Source of the DNA: Osmia lignaria lignaria
Taxonomy: Eukaryota; Arthropoda; Insecta; Hymenoptera; Megachilidae
Assembly (NCBI RefSeq): GCF_051020975.1
Contig: NW_027478162.1
Span: forward strand, 16,864,001 to 16,928,000
Direction of reading: 5' to 3'
Length of the DNA: 64,000 nt
Shown: positions 35,301 through 48,437 of the stretch, piece after piece
Numbering within the stretch: position 1 is the stretch's first letter
How the letters are laid out: each line of letters begins with the position of its first letter
Translations under genes and position numbers: made by a program
The notes under the pieces: generated by a model
What the model saw: only the letters and a program-made list of their open reading frames with translations
What the model was told of the DNA's origin: nothing
Database searches by the model: none

Positions 35301-36479
35301 GCGTAGTTTTCGAGATATATCGAGATATTTAAAAATTCCGAAGCCGCACCAACATAATAGAGATACGGAAACACCGTGGGCCCTTTCTTTGAGATAACTC
35401 TGCACTATTGCGAGCTGCAAATGCCACTTCCAGCTTAGCTGTGCAGAAGAAGAACAACAAGAAGAAGAAATATCTCGAAATATGTCCGTCAGGCCCCTTC
35501 CCTTGAGATAAATCTGCAAATATCTCGGAAACGAAGCGAGCTATGGCAAAATGTTAAGAGACCTTTTTTGTAGAGAATTAAGTTTCCTACTCTTTATGTT
35601 CTATGATATTTTTCGATCAGGTGCGTAGTTCTCGAGATATATCAAGATATTTAACAGTTCCGAAGCCGCACCAACATAATAGAGATACAGAAACACCGTG
35701 GCCCCTTTCTTTGAGATAACTCTGCACTATTGCGAGCTGGAAATGCCACTTCCAGTTTAGCTGTGCAGAAGAAGAACAACAAGAAGAAGAAATATCTCGA
35801 AATATGTCCGTCAGGCCCCTTCCCTTGAGATAAATCTGCAAATATCTCGGAAACGAAGCGAGCTATGGCAAAATGTTAACAGACCTTTTTTGTAGAGAAT
35901 TATGTTTGCTACTTTTTATGTTCTATGATATTTTTTGATCAGATGCGTAGTTCTCGAGATATATCAAGATATTTAAAAGTTCCGAAGCCGCACCAACATA
36001 ATAGAGATACAGAAACACCGTGGCCCCTTTCTTTGAGATAACTCTGCACTATTGCGAGCTGGAAATGCCACTTCCAGTTTAGCTGTGCAGAAGAAGAACA
36101 ACAAGAAGAAGAAATATCTCGAAATATGTCCGTCAGGCCCCTTCCCTTGAGATAAATCTGCAAATATCTCGGAAACGAAGCGAGCTATGGCAAAATGTTA
36201 AGAGACCTTTTTTGTAGAGAATTAAGTTTCCTACTTTTTATGTTCTATGATATTTTTTGATCAGATCCGTAGTTCTCGAGATATATCAAGATATTTAAAA
36301 GTTCCGAAGCCGCACCAACATAATAGAGATACAGAAACACCGTGGCCCCTTTCTTTGAGATAACTCTGCACTATTGCGAGCTGTAAATGCCACTTCCAGC
36401 TTAGCTGTGCAGAAGTAGAACAACAAGAAGAAGAAATATCTCGAAATATGTCCGTCAGGCCCCTTCCCTTGAGATAAAT
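32395..36479 (+). repeat. Satellite monomers without clear HOR order
   Basis: About thirteen monomers without a long repeated order. The first opens with GATGAG instead of GATCAG. The monomer from 34649 is the first of a class with CCAGTTCCTTTGAGCTGAATC in its tail, which recurs at 40767, 41411, 45919, 48173 and 48817 and, with the variant CCCGTTCCTTTGAG, at 58153, 58797, 61694 and 62338. No other element is present. Confidence 0.85.
34005..34648 (+). repeat. Adjacent nearly identical monomer pair
   Basis: Two neighbouring monomers (34005-34326 and 34327-34648) are almost identical over heads and middles. Both are preceded by GACTTTATTTG and TTACGTTC. They also resemble P7 of the preceding HOR (28854, 31751). 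This is a rare single-monomer tandem duplication in an array otherwise dominated by multi-monomer blocks. Confidence 0.8.
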
Positions 36480-37671
36480 CTGCAAATATCTCGGAAACGA
36501 AACGAGCTATGGCAAAATGGTAAGAGACCTTTTTTGTAGAGAATTAAGTTTCCTACTTTTTATGTTCTATGATATTTTTTGATCAGATGCGTAGTTCTCG
36601 AGATATATCAAGATATTTAAAAGTTCCGAAGACGCAGCAACATAATAGAGATACAGAAACACCGTGGCCCCTTCCTTTGAGATAACTCTGCACTATTGCG
36701 AGCTGTAAATGCCACTTCCAGCTTAGCTGTGCAGAAGAAGAACAACAAGAAGAAGAAATATCTCGAAATATGTCCGTCAGGCCCCTTCCCTTGAGATAAA
36801 TTTGCAAATATCTCGGAAACGAAGCGAGCTATGGCAAAATGTTAAGAGACCTTTTTTGTAGAGAATTAGGTTTCCTACTTTTTATGTTGTATGATATTTT
36901 TTGATCAGATGCGTAGTTCTCGAGATATATCAAGATATTTAAAAGTTCCGAAGCCGCACCAACATAATAGAGATACAGAAACACCGTGGCCCCTTTCTTT
37001 GAGATAACTCTGCACTCTTGCGAGCTGCAAATGCCACTTCCAGCTTCGCTGTGCAGAAGAAGAACAACAAGAAGAAGAAATATCTCGAAATATGTCCGTC
37101 AGGCCCCTTCCCATGAGATAAATCTGCAAATGTCTCGGAAACGAAGCGAGCTATGGCAAAATGTTAAGAGACCTTTTTTGTAGAGAATTAAGTTTCCGAC
37201 TTTTTATGTTCTATGATATTTTTTGATCAGATGCGTAGTTCTCGAGATATATCAAGATATTTAAAAGTTCCGAAGCTGCACCAACATAATAGAGATACAG
37301 AAACACCGTGGCCCCTTTCTTTGAGATAACTCTGCACTAGTGCGAGCCGCAAATGCCACTTCCAGCTTAGCTGTGCAGAAGAAGAACAACAAGAAGAAGA
37401 AATATCTCGAAATATGTCCGTTAGGCCCCTTCCCTTGAGATAAATCTGCAAATATCTCGGAAACGAAGCGAGCTATGGCAAAATGTTAAGAGACTTTATT
37501 TGTAGGGAATTATGTTTCCTACAATTTATGTTCTATGATATTTTTTGATCAGAAGCGTAGTTTTCGAGATATATCGAGATATTTAAAAGTTCCGAAGCCG
37601 CACCAACATAATAGAGATACAGAAACACCGTGGCCCCTTTCTTTGAGATAACTCTGCACTATTGCGAGCTG
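36480..37671 (+). repeat. Segment repeated at 10-monomer distance, copy A
   Basis: It matches about 39700-40891 at an offset of 3,220 bp (10 x 322). Shared tags are GAAACGAAACGAG, GAAGACGCA, CCCCTTCCTTTG, GATAAATTTGC, GAATTAGG with TATGTTGTATG, CACTCTTGCGAGC with CAGCTTCGCTG, CCCATGAGATAAATC, AAGTTTCCGAC and GTAGGGAATTATG. Boundaries are approximate. Confidence 0.85.
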
Positions 37672-38120
37672 GAAATGCCACTTCCAGTTTAGCTGTGCAG
37701 AAGAAGAACAACAAGAAGAAGAAATATCTCGAAACATGTCCGTCAGGCCCCTTCCCTTGAGATAAATCTGCAAATATCTCGGAAACGAAGCGAGCTATGG
37801 CAAAATGTTAAGAGAGCTTTTTTGTGGAGAATTAAGTTTGCTACTTTCTATGTTCTATGATATTTTTTGATCAGATCCGTAGTTCTCGAGATATATCAAG
37901 ATATTTAAAAGTTCCGAAGCCGCACCAACATAATAGAGATACAGAAACACCGTGGCCCCTTTCTTTGAGATAACTCTGCACTATTGCGAGCTGCAAATGC
38001 CACTCCCAGCATAGCTGTGCAGAAGAAGAACAACAAGAAGAAGAAATATCTCGAAATATGTCCGTCAGGCCCCTTCCCTTGAGATAAATCTGCAAATATC
38101 TCGGAAACGAAGCGAGCTAT
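37500..38120 (+). repeat. Segment repeated at 3-monomer distance, copy A
   Basis: It matches 38466-39086 at an offset of 966 bp (3 x 322). Tags are GTAGGGAATTATG, CTCGAAACATGTCC, GAGAGCTTTTTTGTGGAG, ACTTTCTATG and CACTCCCAGCATAGC. It overlaps the end of the 10-monomer segment, so the duplications are nested. Confidence 0.82.
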
Positions 38121-38465
38121 GGCAAACGGTTAAGAGACCTTTTTTGTAGAGAATTAAGTTTCCTACTTTTCATGTTCTATGATATTTTTTGATCAGATGC
38201 GTAGTTCTCGAGATATATCAAGATATTTAAAAGTTCCGAAGCCGCACCAACATAATAGAGATACAGAAACACCGTGGCCCCTTTCTTTGAGATAACTCTG
38301 CACTATTGCGAGCTGCAAATGCCACTTCCAGCTTAGCTGTGCAGAAGAAGAACAACAAGAAGAAGAAATATCTCGAAATATGTCCGTCAGGCCCCTTCCC
38401 TTGAGATAAATATGCAAATATCTCGGAAACGAAGCGAGCTATGGCAAAATGTTAAGAGACCTTAT

Positions 38466-39086
38466 TTGTAGGGAATTATGTTTCCTACAATTTATGTTCT
38501 ATGATATTTTTTGATCAGAAGCGTAGTTTTCGAGATATATCGAGATATTTAAAAGTTCCGAAGCCGCACCAATATAATAGAGATACAGAAACACCGTGGC
38601 CCCTTTCTTTGAGATAACTCTGCACTATTGCGAGCTGGAAATGCCACTTCCAGTTTAGCTGTGCAGAAGAAGAACAACAAGAAGAAGAAATATCTCGAAA
38701 CATGTCCGTCAGGCCCCTTCCCTTGAGATAAATCTGCAAATATCTCGGAAACGAAGCGAGGTATGGCAAAATGTTAAGAGAGCTTTTTTGTGGAGAATTA
38801 AGTTTCCTACTTTCTATGTTCTATGATATTTTTTGATCAGATGCGTAGTTCTCGAGATATATCAAGATATTTAAAAGTTCCGAAGCCGCACCAACATAAT
38901 AGAGATACAGAAACACCGTGGCCCCTTTCTTTGAGATAACTCTGCACTATTGCGAGCTGCAAATGCCACTCCCAGCATAGCTGTGCAGAAGAAGAACAAC
39001 AAGAAGAAGAAATATCTCGAAATATGTCCGTCAGGCCCCTTCCCTTGAGATAAATCTGCAAATATCTCGGAAACGAAGCGAGCTAT
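38466..39086 (+). repeat. Segment repeated at 3-monomer distance, copy B
   Basis: Partner of 37500-38120. Private differences include CCAATATAATAG near 38570 and GCGAGGTATGG near 38757. The CACTCCCAGCATAGC middle appears a third time in the monomer from 39479, suggesting the same triplet register continued. Confidence 0.82.
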
Positions 39087-39699
39087 GGCAAAATGTTAAG
39101 AGACCTTTTTTGTAGAGAATTAAGTTTCCTACTTTTTATGTTCTATGATATTTTTTTATCAGATGCGTAGTTCCCGAGATATATCAAGATATTTAAAAGT
39201 TCCGAAGCCGCACCAACATAATAGAGATACAGAAACACCGTGGCCCCTTTCTTTGAGATAACTCTGCACTATTGCGAGCTGGAAATGCCACTTCCAGTTT
39301 AGCTGTGCAGAAGAAGAACAACAAGAAGAAGAAATATCTCGAAATATGTCCGTCAGGCCCCTTCCCTTGAGATAAATCTGCAAATATCTCGGAAACGAAG
39401 CGAGCTATGGCAAAATGTTAAGAGACCGTTTTTGTAGAGAATTAAGTTTCCTACTTTTTATGTTCTATGATATTTTTTGATCAGATGCGTAGGTCTCGAG
39501 ATATATCAAGATATTTAAAAGTTCCGAAGCCGCACCAACATAATAGAGATACAGAAACACCGTGGCCCCTTTCTTTGAGATAACTCTGCACTATTGCGAG
39601 CTGCAAATGCCACTCCCAGCATAGCTGTGCAGAAGAAGAACAACAAGAAGAAGAAATATCTCGAAATATGTCCGTCAGGCCCCATCCCTTGAGATAAAT

Positions 39700-40891
39700 C
39701 TGCAAATATCTCGGAAACGAAACGAGCTATGGCAAAATGTTAAGAGACCTTTTTTGTAGAGAATTAAGTTTCCTACTTTTTATGTTCTATGATATTTTTT
39801 GATCAGATGCGTAGTTCTCGAGATATATCAAGATATTTAAAAGTTCCGAAGACGCACCAACATAATAGAGATACAGAAACACCGTGGCCCCTTCCTTTGA
39901 GATAACTCTGCACTATTGCGAGCTGTAAATGCCACTTCCAGCTTAGCTGTGCAGAAGAAGAACAACAAGAAGAAGAAATATCTCGAAATATGTCCGTCAG
40001 GCCCCTTCCCTTGAGATAAATTTGCAAATATCTCGGAAACGAAGCGAGCTATGGCAAAATGTTAAGAGACCTTTTTTGTAGAGAATTAGGTTTCCTACTT
40101 TTTATGTTGTATGATATTTTTTGATCAGATGCGTAGTTCTCGAGATATATCAAGATATTGAAAAGTTCCGAAGCCGCACCAACATAATAGAGATACAGAA
40201 ACACCGTGGCCCCTTTCTTTGAGATAACTCTGCACTCTTGCGAGCTGCAAATGCCACTTCCAGCTTCGCTGTGCAGAAGAAGAACAACAAGAAGAAGAAA
40301 TATCTCGAAATATGTCCGTCAGGCCCCTTCCCATGAGATAAATCTGCAAATATCTCGGAAACGAAGCGAGCTATGGCAAAATGTTAAGAGACCTTTTTTG
40401 TAGAGAATTAAGTTTCCGACTTTTTATGTTCTATGATATTTTTTGATCAGATGCGTAGTTCTCGAGATATATCAAGATATTTAAAAGTTCCGAAGCTGCA
40501 CCAACATAATAGAGATACAGAAACACCGTGGCCCCTTTCTTTGAGATAACTCTGCACTAGTGCGAGCCGCAAATGCCACTTCCAGCTTAGCTGTGCAGAA
40601 GAAGAACAACAAGAAGAAGAAATATCTCGAAATATGTCCGTTAGGCCCCTTCCCTTGAGATAAATCTGCAAATATCTCGGAAACGAAGCGAGCTATGGCA
40701 AAATGTTAAGAGACTTTATTTGTAGGGAATTATGTTTCCTACAATTCATGTTCTATGATATTTTTTGATCAGAAGCGTAGTTTTCGAGATATATCGAGAT
40801 ATTTAAAAGTTCCGAAGCCGCACCAACATAATAGAGATACAGAAACACCGTGGCCCCTTTCTTTGAGATAACTCTGCACTATTGCGAGCTG
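39700..40891 (+). repeat. Segment repeated at 10-monomer distance, copy B
   Basis: Partner of 36480-37671, with the same tags in the same order. Small differences include CGCACCAAC (CGCAGCAAC in copy A, near 36634), GATATTGAAAAG near 40155 and ACAATTCATG near 40742. The match ends inside the monomer from 40767, which then turns into the GAGCTGAATC class. Confidence 0.85.
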
Positions 40892-41289
40892 CAGATGCCA
40901 CTTCCAGCTTAGCTGTGCAGAGGAAGAACAACAAGAAGAAGAAATATCTCGAAATATGTCCGTCAGGCCAGTTCCTTTGAGCTGAATCTGCAAATATCTT
41001 GGAAACGAAGAGAGCTATGGCAAAATGTTAAGAGACCTTTTTTGTAGAGAATTAAGTTTCCTACTTTTTATGTTCGATGATATTTTTTGATCAGATGCGT
41101 AGTTCTCGAGATATATCAAGATATTTAAAAGTTCCGAAGCCGCACCAACATAACAGAGATACAGAAACACCGTGGCTCCTTTCTTTGAGATAACTCTGCA
41201 CTATTGCGAGCTGGAAATGCCACTTCCAGTTTAGCTGTGCAGAAGAAGAACAACAAGAAGAAGAAATATCTCGAAATATGTCCGTCAGG

Positions 41290-42570
41290 CCCCTTCCCTT
41301 GAGATAAATATGCAAATATCTCGGAAACGAAGCGAGCTACGGCAAAATGTTAAGAGACCTTTTTTGTAGAGAATTAAGTTTCCTACTTTTTATGTAGTAT
41401 GATATTTTTTGATCAGAGGCGTAGTTCTCGAGATATATCAAGATATTTAAAAGTTCCGAAGCCGCACCAACATAATAGAGATACAGAAACACCGTGGCCC
41501 CTTTCTTTAAGATAACTCTGCACTATTGCGAGCTGCAAATGCCACTTCCAGCTTAGCTGTGCAGAGGAAGAACAACAAGAAGAAGAAATATCTCGAAATA
41601 TGTCCGTCAGGCCAGTTCCTTTGAGCTGAATCTGCAAATATCTCGGAAACGAAGCGAGCTATGGCAAAATATTAAGAGACCTTTTTTGTAGAGAATTAAG
41701 TTTCCTACTTTTTATGTTCGATGATATTTTTTGATCAGATGCGTAGTTCTCGAGATATATCAAGATATTTAAAAGTTCCGAAGCTGCACCAACATAATAG
41801 AGGTACAGAAACACCGTGGCCTCTTTCTTTGAGATAACTCTGCACTATTGCGAGCTGCAAATGCCACTTCGAGCTTAGCTGTGCAGAAGAACAACAACAA
41901 GAAGAAGAAATATCTCGAAATATGTCCGTCAGGCCCCTTCCCTTGAGATAAATCTGCAAATATCTCGGAAACGAAGAGAGCTATGGCAAAATGTTAAGAG
42001 ACCTTTTTTGTAGAGAATTAAGTTTCCTACTTTTTATGTTCTATGATATTTTTTGATCAGATGCGTAGTTCTCGAGATATATCAAGATATTTAAAAGTTC
42101 CGAAGCCGCACCAACATAATAGAGATACAGAAACACCGTGGCCCCTTTCTTTGAGATAACTCTGCACTAGTGCGAGCCGCAAATGCCACTTCCAGCTTAG
42201 CTGTGCAGAAGAAGAACAACAAGAAGAAGAAATATCTCGAAATATGTCCGGCATGGCCCTTCCGTTGAGATAAATCTGCAAATATCTCGGAAACGAAGCG
42301 AGCTATGGCAAAATGTTTAGAGACCTTTCTTGTAGAGAATTAAGTTTCCTACTTTTTATGTAGTATGATATTTTTTGATCAGATGCGTAGTTCTCGAGAT
42401 ATATCAAGATATTTAAAAGTTCCGAAGCCGCACCAACATAATAGAGATACAGAAACACCGTTGCCCCTTTCTTTGGGATAACTCTGCACTATTGCGAGCT
42501 GCAAATGCCACTTCCAGCTTAGCTGTGCAGAAGAAGAACAACAAGAAGAAGAAATATCTCGAAATATGTC
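41290..42570 (+). repeat. Segment repeated at 14-monomer distance, copy A
   Basis: It matches 45798-47078 at an offset of 4,508 bp (14 x 322). Tags are AAATATGCAAATATC with GCTACGGC, CCAGTTCCTTTGAGC, AAAATATTAAGAG, TATGTTCGATG, CGGCCTCTTTC with CACTTCGAGC, CGAAGAGAGC, GTCCGGCATGGCCC, TGTTTAGAGACCTTTCTTG with TATGTAGTATG, and CCGTTGCCCC. Confidence 0.85.
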
Positions 42571-42970
42571 CGTTAGGCCCCTTCCCTTGAGATAAATCTG
42601 CAAATATCTCGGAAACGAAGCGAGCTATGGCAAAATGTTTAGAGACCTTTCTTGTAGAGAATTAAGTTTCCTACTTTTTATGTAGTATGATATTTTTTGA
42701 TCAGATGCGTAGTTCTCGAGATATATCAAGATATTTAAAAGTTCCGAAGCTGCACCAACATAATAGAGGTACAGAAACACCGTGGCCTCTTTCTTTGAGA
42801 TAACTCTGCACTATTGCGAGCTGCAAATGCCGCTTCGAGCTTAGCTGTGCAGAAGAAGAACAACAAGAAGAAGAAATATCTCGAAATATGTCCGTCAGAC
42901 CCCTTCCCTTGAGATGAATCTGCAAATATCTCGGAAACGAAGCGAGCTATGGCAAAATGTTAAGAGACCT
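42570..42970 (+). repeat. Segment repeated at 3-monomer distance (copy 1 of pair)
   Basis: It matches 43536-43936, 966 bp downstream. Tags are TGTTTAGAGACCTTTCTTG, TATGTAGTATG, CGGCCTCTTTC, TGCCGCTTCGAGC and GTCAGACCCC with GATGAATC. A close relative of the central part lies at 45275. Confidence 0.8.
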
Positions 42971-43535
42971 TTTTTGTAGAGAATAATGTTTCCTACAATT
43001 TACGCTCTATGATATTTTTTGATCAGAAGCGTAGTTTTCGAGATATATCGAGATATTTAAAAGTTCCGAAGCCGCACCAACATAATAGAGATACAGAAAC
43101 ACCGTGGCCCCTTTCTTTGAGATAACTCTGCACTATTGCGACCTGCAAATGCCACTTCCAGCTCAGCTGTGCAGAAGAAGAACAACAAGAAGAAGAAATA
43201 TCTCGAAATATGTCCGTCAGGCCCCTTCCCTTGAGATAAATCTGCAAATATCTCGGAAACGAAGCGAGCTATGGCAAAATGTTAAGAGACCTTTTTTGTA
43301 GAGAATTAAGTTTCCTACTTTTTGTGTTCTATGATATTTTTTGATCAGATGCGTAGTTCTCGAGATATATCAAGATATTTAAAAGTTCCGAAGCCGCACC
43401 AACATAATAGAGATACAGAAACACCGTGGCCCCTTTCTTTGAGATATCTCTGCACTATTGCGAGCTGGAAATGCCACTTCCAGTTTAGCTGTGCAGAAGA
43501 AGAACAACAAGAAGAAGAAATATCTCGAAATATGT

Positions 43536-43936
43536 CCGTTAGGCCCCTTCCCTTGAGATAAATCTGCAAATATCTCGGAAACGAAGCGAGCTATGGCAAA
43601 ATGTTTAGAGACCTTTCTTGTAGAGAATTAAGTTTCCTACTTTTTATGTAGTATGATATTTTTTGATCAGATGCGTAGTTCTCGAGATATATCAAGATAT
43701 TTAAAAGTTCCGAAGCTGCACCAACATAATAGAGGTACAGAAACACCGTGGCCTCTTTCTTTGAGATAACTCTGCACTATTGCGAGCTGCAAATGCCGCT
43801 TCGAGCTTAGCTGTGCAGAAGAAGAACAACAAGAAGAAGAAATATCTCGAAATATGTCCGTCAGACCCCTTCCCTTGAGATGAATCTGCAAATATCTCGG
43901 AAACGAAGCGAGCTGTGGCAAAATGTTAAGAGACGT
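43536..43936 (+). repeat. Segment repeated at 3-monomer distance (copy 2 of pair)
   Basis: Partner of 42570-42970. It differs by GAGCTGTGGC near 43910 (GAGCTATGGC upstream). After it the sequence continues with GACGTTTTTTG. Confidence 0.8.
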
Positions 43937-44060
43937 TTTTTGTAGAGAATTATGTTTCCTACAATTTATGTTCTATGATATTTTTTGATCAGAAGCGTAG
44001 TTTTCGAGATATATCGAGATACTTAAAAGTTCCGAAGCCGCACCAACATATTAGACATAC
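43930..44060 (+). repeat. Short match at the same 14-monomer register, copy A
   Basis: GACGTTTTTTG, GAGATACTTAAAAG and CAACATATTAGA are shared with 48438-48568, again 4,508 bp downstream. The monomers between this and the longer 14-monomer match no longer correspond, so they seem to have been overwritten by later local exchange. Confidence 0.65.
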
Positions 44061-45797
44061 AGAAACACCGTGGCCCCTTCCTTTGAGATAACTGTGCACT
44101 AGTGCGAGCCGCAAATGCCACTTCCAGCTTAGCTGTGCAGAAGAAGAACAACAAGAAGAAGAAACTTCTCGAAATATGTCCGTCAGGCCCCTTCCCTTGA
44201 GATAAATCTGCAAATATCTCGGAAACGAAGCGAGCTATGGCAAAATGTTAAGAGACCTTTTTTGTAGAGAATTATGTTTCCTACTTTTTATGTTCTATGA
44301 TATTTTTTGAACAGACGCGTAGTTCTCGAGATATATCAAGATATTTAAAAGTTCCGAAGCCGCACCAACATAATAGAGATACAGAAACACCGTGGCCCCT
44401 TTCTTTGAGATATTTCTGCACTATTGTGAGCTGCAAATGCCACTTCCAGCTTAGCTGTGCAGAAGAAGAACAACAAGAAGAAGAAATATCTCGAAATATG
44501 TCCGTGAGGCCCCTTCCCTTGAGATAAATCTGCAAATATCTCGGAAACGAAGCGAGCTATGGCAAAATGTTAAGAGACCTTATTTGTAGAGAATTAAGTT
44601 TCCTACTTTTTATGTTCTATGATATTTTTTGATCAGATGCGTAGTTCTCGAGATATATCAAGATATTTAAAAGTTCCGAAACCGCACCAACATAATAGAG
44701 ATACAGAAACACCGTGGCCCCTTTCTTTGAGATAACTCTGCACTATTGCGAGCTGTAAATGCCACTTCCAGCTTAGCTGTGCAGAAGAAGAACAACAAGA
44801 AGAAGAAATATCTCGAAATATGTCCGTCAGGCCCCTGCCCTTGAGATATATCTGCTAATATCTCGGAAACCAAGCGAGCTATGGCAAAATGTTAAGAGAC
44901 CTTTTTTGTAGAGAACTTTGTTTCCTACAATTTATGTTCTATGATATTTTTTGATCAGAAGCGTAGTTTTCGAGATATATCGAGATATTTAAAAGTTACG
45001 AAGCCGCACCAACATAATAGAGATACAGAAACACCGTGGCCCCTTTCTTTGAGATAACTCTGCAATAGTGCGAGCCGCAAATGCCACTTCCAGCTTAGCT
45101 GTGCAGAAGAAGAACAACAAGAAGAAGAAATATCTCGAAATATGTCCGTCAGGCCACTTCCCTTGAGATAAATCTGCAAATATCTCGGAAACGAAGCGAG
45201 CTATGGCAAAATGTTAAGAGACCTTTTTTGTAGAGAATTAAGTTTCCTACTTTTTATGTTCGATGATATTTTTTGATCAGATGCGTAGTTCTCGAGATAT
45301 ATCAAGATATTTAAAAGTTCCGAAGCTGCACCAACATAATAGAGGTACAGAAACACCGTGGCCCCTTTCTTTGAGATAACTCTGCACTATTGCGAGCTGC
45401 AAATGCCGCTTCGAGCTTAGCTGTGCAGAAGAAGAACAACAAGAAGAAGAAATATCTCGAAATATGTCCGTTAGGCCCCTTCCCTTGAGATAAATCTGCA
45501 AATATCTCGGAAACGAAGCGAGCTATGGCAAAATGTTAAGAGACCTTTTTTGTAGAGAATTCAGTTTCCTACTTTTTATGTTCTATGATATTTTTTGATC
45601 AGAAGCGTAGTTGTCGAGATATATCGAGATATTTAAAAGTTCCGAAGCCGCACCAACATAATAGAGATACAGAAACACGGTGGCCCCTTTCTTTGAGATA
45701 ACTCTGCACTAGTGCTAGCCGCAAATGCCACTTCCAGCTTAGCTGTGCAGAAGAAGAACAACAAGAAGAAGAAATATCTCGAAATATGTCCGTCAGG
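44060..45797 (+). repeat. Satellite monomers between the 14-monomer matches
   Basis: Ordinary monomers, including one with AACAGACGCG instead of GATCAGATGCG (near 44310) and one with AAAAGTTACGAAG and CTGCAATAGTGCG (from 44953), whose markers recur 7 monomers later (from 47207). Nothing but satellite is present. Confidence 0.85.
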
Positions 45798-47078
45798 CCC
45801 CTTCCCTTGAGATAAATATGCAAATATCTCGGAAACGAAGCGAGCTACGGCAAAATGTTAAGAGACCTTTTTTGTAGAGAATTAAGTTTCCTACTTTTTA
45901 TGTTCTATGACATTTTTTGATCAGATGCGTAGTTCTCGAGATATATCAAGATATTTAAAAGTTCCGAAGCCGCACCAACATAATAGAGATACAGAAACAC
46001 CGTGGCCCCTTTCTTTAAGATAACTCTGCACTATTGCGAGCTGCAAATGCCACTTCCAGCTTAGCTGTGCAGAGGAAGAACAACAAGAAGAAGAAATATC
46101 TCGAAATATGTCCGTCAGGCCAGTTCCTTTGAGCTGAATCTGCAAATATCTCGGAAACGAAGCGAGCTATGGCAAAATATTAAGAGACCTTTTTTGTAGA
46201 GAATTAAGTTTCCTACTTTTTATGTTCGATGATATTTTTTGATCAGATGCGTAGTTCTCGAGATATATCAAGATATTTAAAAGTTCCGAAGCTGCACCAA
46301 CATAATAGAGGTACAGAAACACCGTGGCCTCTTTCTTTGAGATAACTCTGCACTATTGCGAGCTGCAAATGCCACTTCGAGCTTAGCTGTGCAGAAGAAG
46401 AACAACAAGAAGAAGAAATATCTCGAAATATGTCCGTCAGGCCCCTTCCCTTGAGATAAATCTGCAAATATCTCGGAAACGAAGAGAGCTATGGCAAAAT
46501 GTTAAGAGACCTTTTTTGTAGAGAATTAAGTTTCCTACTTTTTATGTTCTATGATATTTTTTGATCAGATGCGTAGTTCTCGAGATATATCAAGATATTT
46601 AAAAGTTCCGAAGCCGCACCAACATAATAGAGATACAGAAACACCGTGGCCCCTTTCTTTGAGATAACTCTGCACTAGTGCGAGCCGCAAATGCCACTTC
46701 CAGCTTAGCTGTGCAGAAGAAGAACAACAAGAAGAAGAAATATCTCGAAATATGTCCGGCATGGCCCTTCCGTTGAGATAAATCTGCAAATATCTCGGAA
46801 ACGAAGCGAGCTATGGCAAAATGTTTAGAGACCTTTCTTGTAGAGAATTAAGTTTCCTACTTTTTATGTAGTATGATATTTTTTGATCAGATGCGTAGTT
46901 CTCGAGATATATCAAGATATTTAAAAGTTCCGAAGCCGCACCAACATAATAGAGATACAGAAACACCGTTGCCCCTTTCTTTGGGATAACTCTGCACTAT
47001 TGCGAGCTGCAAATGCCACTTCCAGCTTAGCTGTGCAGAAGAAGAACAACAAGAAGAAGAAATATCTCGAAATATGTC
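45798..47078 (+). repeat. Segment repeated at 14-monomer distance, copy B
   Basis: Partner of 41290-42570 with the same ordered tags. Differences include TTCTATGACATT near 45904 (TAGTATGATATT in copy A) and GAAGAAGAACAAC near 46390 (GAAGAACAACAAC in copy A). After about 47078 the tail switches to GTCAGGCCACTTC with GATGAATC. Confidence 0.85.
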
Positions 47079-48437
47079 CGTCAGGCCACTTCCCTTGAGA
47101 TGAATCTGCAAATATCTCGGAAACGAAGCGAGCTATGGCAAAATGTTAAGAGACCTTTTTTGTAGAGAATTATGTTTCCTACAATTTATGTTCTATGATA
47201 TTTTTTGATCAGAAGCGTAGTTTTCGAGATATATCTAGATATTTAAAAGTTACGAAGCCGCACCAACATAATAGAGATACAGAAACACCGTGGCCCCTTT
47301 CTTTGAGATAACTCTGCAATAGTGCGAGCCGCAAATGCCACTTCCAGCTTAGCTGTGCAGAAGAAGAGCAACAAGAAGAAGAAATATCTCGAAATATGTC
47401 CGTCAGGCACCTTCCCTTGAGATAAATCTGCAAATATCTCGGAAACGAAGCGAGCTATGGCAAAATGTTAAGAGACCTTTTTTGTAGAGAATTAAGTTTC
47501 CTACTTTTTATGTTCTATGATATTTTTTGATCAGATGCGTAGTTCTCGAGATATATCAAGATATTTAAAAGTTCCGAAGCCGCACCAACATAATAGAGAT
47601 ACAGAAACACCGTGGCTCCTTTCTTTGAGATAACTCTGCACTATTGCGAGCTGGAAATGCCACTTCCAGTTTAGCTGTGCAGAAGAAGAACAACAAGAAG
47701 AAGAAATATCTCGAAATATGTCCGTTAGGCCCCTTCCCTTGAGATAAATCTGCAAATATCTCGGAAACGAAGCGAGCTATGGCAAAATGTTAAGAGACCT
47801 TTTTTGTAGAGAATTAAGTTTCCTACTTTTTATATTCTATGATATTTTTTGATCAGATGCGTAGTTCTCGAGATATATCAAGATATTTAAAAGTTCCGAA
47901 GCCGCACCAACATAATAGAGATACAGAAACACCGTGGCCCCTTTCTTTGAGATAACTCTGCACTATTGCGAGCTGTAAATGCCACTTCCAGCTTAGCTGT
48001 GCAGAAGAAGAACAACAAGAAGAAGAAATATCTCGAAATATGTCCGTCAGGCCCCTGCCCTTGAGATATATCTGCAAATATCTCGGAAACGAAGCGAGCT
48101 ATGGCAAAATGTTCAGAGACCTTTTTTGTAGAGAATTATGTTTCCTACAATTTCTGTTCTATGATATTTTTTGATCAGAAGCGTAGTTTTCGAGATATAT
48201 CGAGATATTTAAAAGTTCCGAAGCCGCACCAACATAATAGAGATACAGAAACACCGTGGCCCCTTTCTTTGAGATAACTCTGCACTATTGCGAGCTGCAA
48301 ATGCCACTTCCAGCTTAGCTGTGCAGAGGAAGAACAACAAGAAAAAGAAGTATCTCGAAATATGTCCGTCAGGCCAGTTCCTTTGAGCTGAATCTGCAAA
48401 TATCTCGGAAACGAAGCGAGCTATGGCAAAATGTTAA

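Noticed and set aside
36986..37183. Plus-strand open frames of 65-79 codons (also 40206, 43104, 43322, 44297)
   Set aside because: They appear only where a chance substitution removes a stop codon in one or two monomers, and overlap the same satellite sequence.
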